From positions 1 through 8,979 of the forward strand of contig DAOVQB010000188.1 in NCBI GenBank assembly GCA_030628905.1: a stretch of DNA of 8,979 bases, read 5' to 3'. Shown piece by piece: positions 5,456 to 8,979 of this stretch (positions within the stretch are counted from its first letter, which is position 1; each line of letters opens with the position of its first letter). The position numbers were made by a program, and so were the translations under genes. The notes under the pieces are model-generated. The model was not told where the DNA came from. It saw only the letters and a program-made list of their open reading frames with translations, and searched no databases. This stretch comes from DAOVQB01 sp023128935. Lineage in GTDB: Bacteria; Eisenbacteria; RBG-16-71-46; CAIMUX01; WJJG01.

Positions 5456-5972
5456 AGGCGGCCATCGTGCTCTATGAGGAGATCGATTTCGCGCTTGTCG
5501 CGGTCCCGATAGAAGAAGAGATGCGGCGATTTGGCTCTGTGTCACCAACTCCTCAAGATCTCGGTCACCACAAAAGTCTCGAAGATAGGTCCTGCCATGG
5601 AGCCTGCCGCAAGCGTCTCCGGAGACGACCATTTGGTCAGGTAGCTGCAAACCCCCGTGTCGAGTGCGGAAGACGAAGCGCACCTCGACCAGCCTCTCTT
5701 TGAGAGAAGCCCAGAAGATTCACAATGCCCACCCTGCCGGCGAGGGTCTCGGTGATGCCGCGCATCATCTGGAACTGCTGGGAACCCGTCAGCCAGAAGT
5801 CCCCAGGTCTTCTTTCCTCGTCGATCGTGATCTTTATCAGTGGAAGGAGTTGGGGAGCGTATTGGATCTCATCGATCAGGATCGGGGGCGGATACCTCTG
5901 CAGGAAGAGCCTCGGGTCGCCGGCCGCGAGAGCCCTTGCGATCGGGTCATCCAGCGATCTTCCAATGCCCTG
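5425..5972 (-). pseudogene. AAA_14 / DUF4143-family ATPase, degenerate fragment
   Basis: On the minus strand, one frame from 5972 reads LDDPIARALAAGDPRLFLQR, then YPPPILIDEIQYAPQLLP (Walker B, ILIDE), GDFWLTGSQQFQMMRGITET and LAGRVGIVNLLGFSQ. Homology then passes through KERLVEVRFVF in a second frame, and LDTGVCSYLTKWSSPETLAA, FETFVVTEIL, YRDRDKREIDLLIEHDG and LHPLEIKRSAK in a third. This order is that of AAA_14 plus DUF4143 ATPases with a nuclease-like C-terminal part (E-x-D-L-L-I...E-I-K). Missing are the N-terminal P-loop (Walker A) and about 100 residues between LLGFSQ and KERLVE. A TGA (5542-5544) interrupts 'SW-HRA', where relatives have an aromatic residue. It has several independent lesions, so it is not functional. 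Its tail lies antisense to the end of the DUF1998 fragment. Confidence 0.75.
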
Positions 5973-6157
5973 TCATGGTACATGTTAGGTCTCCCTGCGG
6001 CAGTTTTATGGCACAACTATGAATCTGCCAGGCCGTGAGCATAATAGCTGAGTAGACAGGTCGCACGGGTTCGCCGCGTTCCCGGACCGCAGTCGGTGGT
6101 CGAACGGAGCCACCGGCGGTGCTGCGACTCCATATGGCGCACCTAAGTAAAATAAAC

Positions 6158-6186
6158 TAGACATAGTGTAAAGTTTACCGTACATT
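6158..6186 (+). promoter_or_regulatory. Promoter of the XRE / membrane protein / TPR lipoprotein operon
   Basis: TAGACA (6158-6163; 5 of 6 to TTGACA) and TACATT (6181-6186; 4 of 6 to TATAAT) are separated by exactly 17 bp, inside an unusually AT-rich patch. The start of transcription would fall near 6193, which is the A of the XRE start codon, so the transcript may be leaderless. Inferred by eye. Confidence 0.5.
6168..6178. promoter_or_regulatory. Palindromic operator candidate GTAAAGTTTAC
   Basis: This perfect 11-bp palindrome (GTAAA-G-TTTAC) lies in the spacer between the proposed -35 and -10. The outer TA pair is also symmetric (TA at 6164-6165 and 6181-6182). It is an ideal place for the XRE dimer encoded just downstream to block its own promoter. 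Confidence 0.5.
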
Positions 6187-6192
6187 GATCCC

Positions 6193-6423
6193 ATGAAGGT
6201 CAGACATGACATCCGAAGCCATCTGAGGCGCCACCGGCTTCTGGCCGATGGCATGACGCAGCAGGAACTTGCTGTAAAATCAGGAGTTACGCGGCAGACG
6301 ATCCATTCGATCGAGAAGGGCAAGTACAGCCCCTCGGTCGGTCTGGCGCTGCGTCTGGCTGAGGTTCTTGGGATCCATGTGGAGGATCTCTTCGAATTGG
6401 GAAAGGAGAAGGAGGATGTCTAG
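6193..6423 (+). CDS. Small XRE-family HTH transcriptional regulator
   Basis: This 76-residue protein consists almost entirely of a Cro/C1-type helix-turn-helix: MTQQELAVKSGVTRQTIHSI then EKGKYSPSVGLALRLAEVLG (residues 21-60), followed by IHVEDLF and a charged tail. It has no partner domain, as in YozG-like regulators that are usually encoded next to a membrane protein. No Shine-Dalgarno precedes the ATG, consistent with a leaderless mRNA if the proposed promoter is right. Its stop overlaps the start of the next gene by 8 nt, so the two are translationally coupled. The palindrome at 6168-6178 suggests autorepression. Target genes beyond this operon are unknown. Confidence 0.9.
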   Translation: MKVRHDIRSHLRRHRLLADGMTQQELAVKSGVTRQTIHSIEKGKYSPSVGLALRLAEVLGIHVEDLFELGKEKEDV

Positions 6424-7135
6424 GCTGCTTGCCCGACTCGGCTGGCACCCGACCCCTGCAACGCTCGTTGCCACCGGCGTCGTCATCCTGGGGCTTGTGC
6501 TCTGCAATATCAGTTGGGGCTATCTCTGCGTGGTGGCCCTTGGCGCTTTTGGCCCCGGCATCTTGCGTGAATTGGGGTTGCTGCGAGATAAGGACGAGTT
6601 CGAGCGGCGCGCCGCCCGTCGCGCCGGCTACCATGCCTACTTGGTGGGGGGGCTGTTCACGTTTCTCCTGGTATCCTACTTCCGCGCCAATGAACAGCCT
6701 ATCCAGGAACCAGCTTCATTGGTGACCATGATCCTCATCGTGCTCTGGTTCACCTGGTTGCTCAGCTCCTTGCTGTCCTATTGGGGACCGCGCAAGACAG
6801 CCTCCCGGCTCCTTACCGTGTTCGGTTCCTTCTGGCTCTTGTTCGTCATCCTCTCCAACACCGGCACGGCGTGGAGGGGACCGATGGGTATCATCATGCA
6901 TTCATTATTGGCGATCCCGTTCTTCGCGCTGGCTTATACAGCTCGTCGCTGGCCGCGGATTGCGGGAGTTCTGCTGCTGGGTATATCTGGTTTCTTCTTC
7001 TATTTCTTCGGGCTCTACGAGATCTTCGGGGGCAACCCGCTGGAGAAGGGGCGTCCCGTTGTGATTGTTCTTTTCGTGGGCCCACTGTTGGCGAGTGGAA
7101 TTGCGCTTCTACGCGTTGGTTCGCAGGAGGAGTGA
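6416..7135 (+). CDS. Polytopic membrane protein paired with the XRE regulator
   Basis: I start it at ATG 6416, 7 nt after AAGGAG (6403-6408), giving 239 residues. A longer frame opens upstream but lies inside the XRE gene. About seven or eight hydrophobic segments are visible (roughly 15-32, 33-50, 72-89, 102-122, 130-148, 157-175, 182-203, 213-233). The first pair is followed by a charged cytoplasmic-looking stretch LRDKDEFERRAARRAGYHAY, similar to the 'DER...RAGY.A' motif of small membrane proteins commonly co-encoded with short XRE regulators. No catalytic motif is seen. It overlaps the regulator by 8 nt and is followed after 18 nt by the TPR lipoprotein, so one operon is likely. Function unknown; a role in sensing membrane or envelope state is only a guess from the pairing. 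Confidence 0.85.
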   Translation: MSRLLARLGWHPTPATLVATGVVILGLVLCNISWGYLCVVALGAFGPGILRELGLLRDKDEFERRAARRAGYHAYLVGGLFTFLLVSYFRANEQPIQEPASLVTMILIVLWFTWLLSSLLSYWGPRKTASRLLTVFGSFWLLFVILSNTGTAWRGPMGIIMHSLLAIPFFALAYTARRWPRIAGVLLLGISGFFFYFFGLYEIFGGNPLEKGRPVVIVLFVGPLLASGIALLRVGSQEE

Positions 7136-7153
7136 GAATAAGGAGGGAGGACC

Positions 7154-8260
7154 ATGAAAACGAGCAATGTAGCGAGAGGAGTGTTCATGATGGTGGCCGG
7201 CGGAGTCGTTCTCGTCAGCCTCATGCTCCTGCTGTCGTCCTGCGTCGCTGAGATGCAGGACGATGCAGTCGAGCAGGCATATGAACAGAGGATGATGGGC
7301 AACGTCGACTCAGCCCAAGTGATCTTGGAGCGGGTATTGGCCGCAGACTCAACGCATGCCGCGGCGTGGTTCGAGTTGGCGCGGACCAAACAACACATCG
7401 GCTTGGGCAATCCGCGGATGTTGATGGAAGGACTCGAGAGCCTGCAGCAGGCTGCGGAGAACGCTGCTACCAACGATCCTGCCAACGTCATCTACGCCCA
7501 CTACAAGGGTTACGTCAGCTTCTTCCGAGCGTATGCATCCTTCATGCGGGGTCAACCGGATGCCGCGGAAAGGGTCGCCGAGGTGGTTGCTGCCTATGAC
7601 GCTGTGCTCGAGTTAGATCAGGACTTCCATGAAGCGCGGCTCTTTCTCGTCGAGATCCTAAGCGCTCCCAGTGAAATGGGTGGTGATGCCGTCAAGGCAG
7701 AAGCTCACGTCAAGCAACTGGAGGAGCGAGATCCGGTATTGGGGGCCAAGGCGCGGGAGTTGATCCTGGCCGAGGATGTTGACCGCGTTCAGTTCTGGCA
7801 GACGAAGCTGGAAGAGAATCCCGGGAGCGCCGACCTGATGGAGCAACTGGGGAAAGCGTACCTCTATCAGGAGAAGACTGAAGAGGGCATGCAACAGCTC
7901 GAAGCGACGCTGCAGGCGGATCCAACCAAGCAACTTCTACTGCTCGACATCGCCAAGTACCACATGATGGTCTTCCGGCAGGATGCATCCCAATCAGAGA
8001 TCGCCTTGCCCAAGGCCAAAGACGCGATCAGCCGCTATCTGACGACAGAACCGATACGGCCGCTGCGGGCCTATGCGCTGCATACCCTGGCTCGGATCGA
8101 GGAGAGGCTGGGGTCAAAGGAAGCTGCTGAGACGCTGTTCGATGAAGCACAAGAGCAGGATCCACATGTTTCCAAAGCCTTCGCGGCACCGCCCGGCATT
8201 CTGTTCACGAAGTTGGATGAGGTTGCCCACTTCCACAGCTTCTTCTCGCGGCCGTTCTAG
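7154..8260 (+). CDS. TPR-repeat lipoprotein
   Basis: This 368-residue protein starts at ATG 7154 with AGGAGG (7141-7146) 7 nt upstream. The N-terminus is a lipoprotein signal: a hydrophobic run ending in LLLSSC (Cys30, preceded by L-S-S). The rest is helical with TPR-like repeats: about 40-75 (A..AYEQRMMGNVDSAQVILERV LAAD), about 130-165 (VVAAYDAVLELDQDFHEARL), about 225-260 (MEQLGKAYLYQEKTEEGMQQ LEATLQADP) and about 300-335 (ALHTLARIEERLGSKEAAET). It is likely a scaffold for protein-protein contacts in the periplasm or on the outer membrane. It is the third gene of the XRE operon. The C-terminus (FHSFFSRPF) appears complete. The partner is unknown. Confidence 0.85.
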   Translation: MKTSNVARGVFMMVAGGVVLVSLMLLLSSCVAEMQDDAVEQAYEQRMMGNVDSAQVILERVLAADSTHAAAWFELARTKQHIGLGNPRMLMEGLESLQQAAENAATNDPANVIYAHYKGYVSFFRAYASFMRGQPDAAERVAEVVAAYDAVLELDQDFHEARLFLVEILSAPSEMGGDAVKAEAHVKQLEERDPVLGAKARELILAEDVDRVQFWQTKLEENPGSADLMEQLGKAYLYQEKTEEGMQQLEATLQADPTKQLLLLDIAKYHMMVFRQDASQSEIALPKAKDAISRYLTTEPIRPLRAYALHTLARIEERLGSKEAAETLFDEAQEQDPHVSKAFAAPPGILFTKLDEVAHFHSFFSRPF

Positions 8261-8289
8261 TGCGGTTTGAGTGCCGACATCACTCCGGC

Positions 8290-8330
8290 CTGGATTCATG
8301 ACGCTTCCGGGCCGGGGCTTGTCATTCCAG
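8290..8330 (+). terminator. Stem-loop after the TPR lipoprotein gene, possible operon terminator
   Basis: CTGGA (8290-8294) and ATGAC (8298-8302) pair with GTCAT (8321-8325) and TCCAG (8326-8330): 10 bp with a 3-nt bulge and an 18-nt GC-rich loop, starting 29 nt past the stop codon. No T-run follows, so intrinsic termination would be weak. Confidence 0.35.
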
Positions 8331-8382
8331 GGCGCCGAGGGGTGGCTTGTGGCTGATCCACGCCCCGCTGACGGCACCAGTG

Positions 8383-8391
8383 TGGTAGAAT
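8383..8391 (+). promoter_or_regulatory. Extended -10 promoter candidate for the propeller gene
   Basis: TG-G-TAGAAT matches the extended -10 pattern (TGn then 5 of 6 to TATAAT), about 80 nt upstream of the start codon at 8471. No good -35 is visible. The direct repeat GTGTGGTA (8380-8387 and 8400-8407) overlaps it and could bind a regulator. Confidence 0.35.
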
Positions 8392-8470
8392 GCTAAACGG
8401 TGTGGTAATCAGCCTGGCGGCGGTCTGATCTTCCCTCGATCTACCCCGCCTATGAATGGGAGGAAGCGAG

Positions 8471-8821
8471 ATGGTGCCCTTCTGTGCCCCCGCCAGCCGC
8501 CGCGTGGTGAGCGACTGGAGATGTCACGACGGCATGTCAGGGTTGGCCCGGCGAATTTCATTCGTTCTGCTACTGATTCTCGCGGCAGGAACGGCCCAGG
8601 CGACCTCCTGGACGACCTACGACACGTCCAACTCCCCCCTGCCGCACAACACGGTCTACTCACTCGTTGAAGATCTAACGGGTGCCATCTGGTTCGGCAC
8701 CAGCTTCGGTTGCGCTAGGTTCGATAGTCTCGACTGGGAAGTCTTCACCGATCTCGGAGGGGGCGCCACGAATGTCGCGGTGCGCGGCATCGATGCGGAT
8801 ACGCCGAGAGAGATCATATGA
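8471..8821 (+). CDS. Exported protein with two-component-regulator-type propeller repeat, apparently truncated
   Basis: ATG 8471 has GGGAGG (8458-8463) 7 nt upstream and gives 116 residues. An alternative start at ATG 8534 has a poorer ribosome binding site but gives the neater signal peptide MSGLARRISFVLLLILAAGT AQA, so either is possible. After the signal comes SWTTYDTSNSPLPHNTVYSL VEDLTGAIWFGTSFGCARFDSLDWEVF. This is a clear Reg_prop (beta-propeller) unit of the 'N.V.SL.ED..G.IWFGT..G.ARFD...W' type. Such proteins normally carry many repeats (hundreds of residues) and often a C-terminal Ig domain. Here the frame stops after one full unit and the start of another (TPREII then TGA at 8819-8821). 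Sequence after the stop (8822-8979) does not resume propeller repeats in any frame I could read, so the gene is likely truncated. Confidence 0.65.
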   Translation: MVPFCAPASRRVVSDWRCHDGMSGLARRISFVLLLILAAGTAQATSWTTYDTSNSPLPHNTVYSLVEDLTGAIWFGTSFGCARFDSLDWEVFTDLGGGATNVAVRGIDADTPREII

Positions 8822-8979
8822 GCGCACCCGCGCGCAGCGCAGTTCAGCCCGGCCGACGGGTGGTGCTGGGTGAGGTGTGTTCGGAGACGAGTGCCGCCTG
8901 TGCACACCAAGCCGATTGGCATGGCTGTGGCCGGCAATTGAGGGAGGTTGGGGTGTCGCGACCGGGGATTGGTGGCGAT

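Noticed and set aside
5542..5544. In-frame TGA in the minus-strand ATPase as a second selenocysteine
   Set aside because: Relatives have Trp or Tyr here, not Cys, and the gene is broken by frameshifts and deletions, so this is an ordinary nonsense lesion (TGG to TGA).
4934..5683. A 249-codon minus-strand open frame
   Set aside because: It runs antisense through the DUF1998 fragment and across the ATPase remnant in the wrong frame for most of its length; real ATPase similarity lies in neighbouring frames.
4850..5972. A working DISARM-like defence island (DrmB homolog plus ATPase)
   Set aside because: Both genes are fragments, and no helicase, methyltransferase or phospholipase-D partner is present in the window.

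Overview
The window reads as a chromosomal stretch of a fairly GC-rich, Gram-negative-like, probably uncultivated bacterium. An exported protein ending in a FlgD-type Ig domain, two lipoproteins, a propeller-repeat protein, an M16 peptidase tail and an ECF sigma factor next to a Ser/Thr kinase suggest the FCB/Eisenbacteria/Latescibacteria/Acidobacteria kind of repertoire. No marker gene allows a firm placement.

The most interesting gene is at 368-1447. It encodes an exported thioredoxin-like protein in which the first cysteine of the CxxC motif is an in-frame TGA (500-502). The reading frame continues for 314 codons, and a hairpin starts just after the TGA. I interpret it as a selenoprotein (UxxC active site) with a C-terminal FlgD-like Ig domain. 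A standard gene caller would start it at 539 and lose the signal peptide and the active site. Upstream (2-259) is the tail of an M16 peptidase.

From 1448 to 2756 lies decayed DNA: an ECF sigma factor broken by frameshifts, then a Ser/Thr kinase remnant lacking most of its N-lobe and everything from DFG onward, then two strong inverted repeats. On the minus strand, 2757-4157 is an intact lipoprotein of the alpha/beta hydrolase type with a GYSSG elbow.

From 4158 to about 5972 is an unannotated stretch followed by a gene graveyard of three abutting fragments in alternating orientation: part of an S8 subtilisin-like protease (minus), a DUF1998/DrmB-like C-terminal part (plus, with a DQAG repeat), and a broken AAA_14/DUF4143 ATPase (minus).

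From about 6158 to 8260 is a compact, healthy-looking operon: a small XRE regulator with a likely autoregulatory operator inside its own promoter, an overlapping polytopic membrane protein, and a TPR lipoprotein. The window closes with an exported Reg_prop-type propeller protein (8471-8821) that stops after little more than one repeat.
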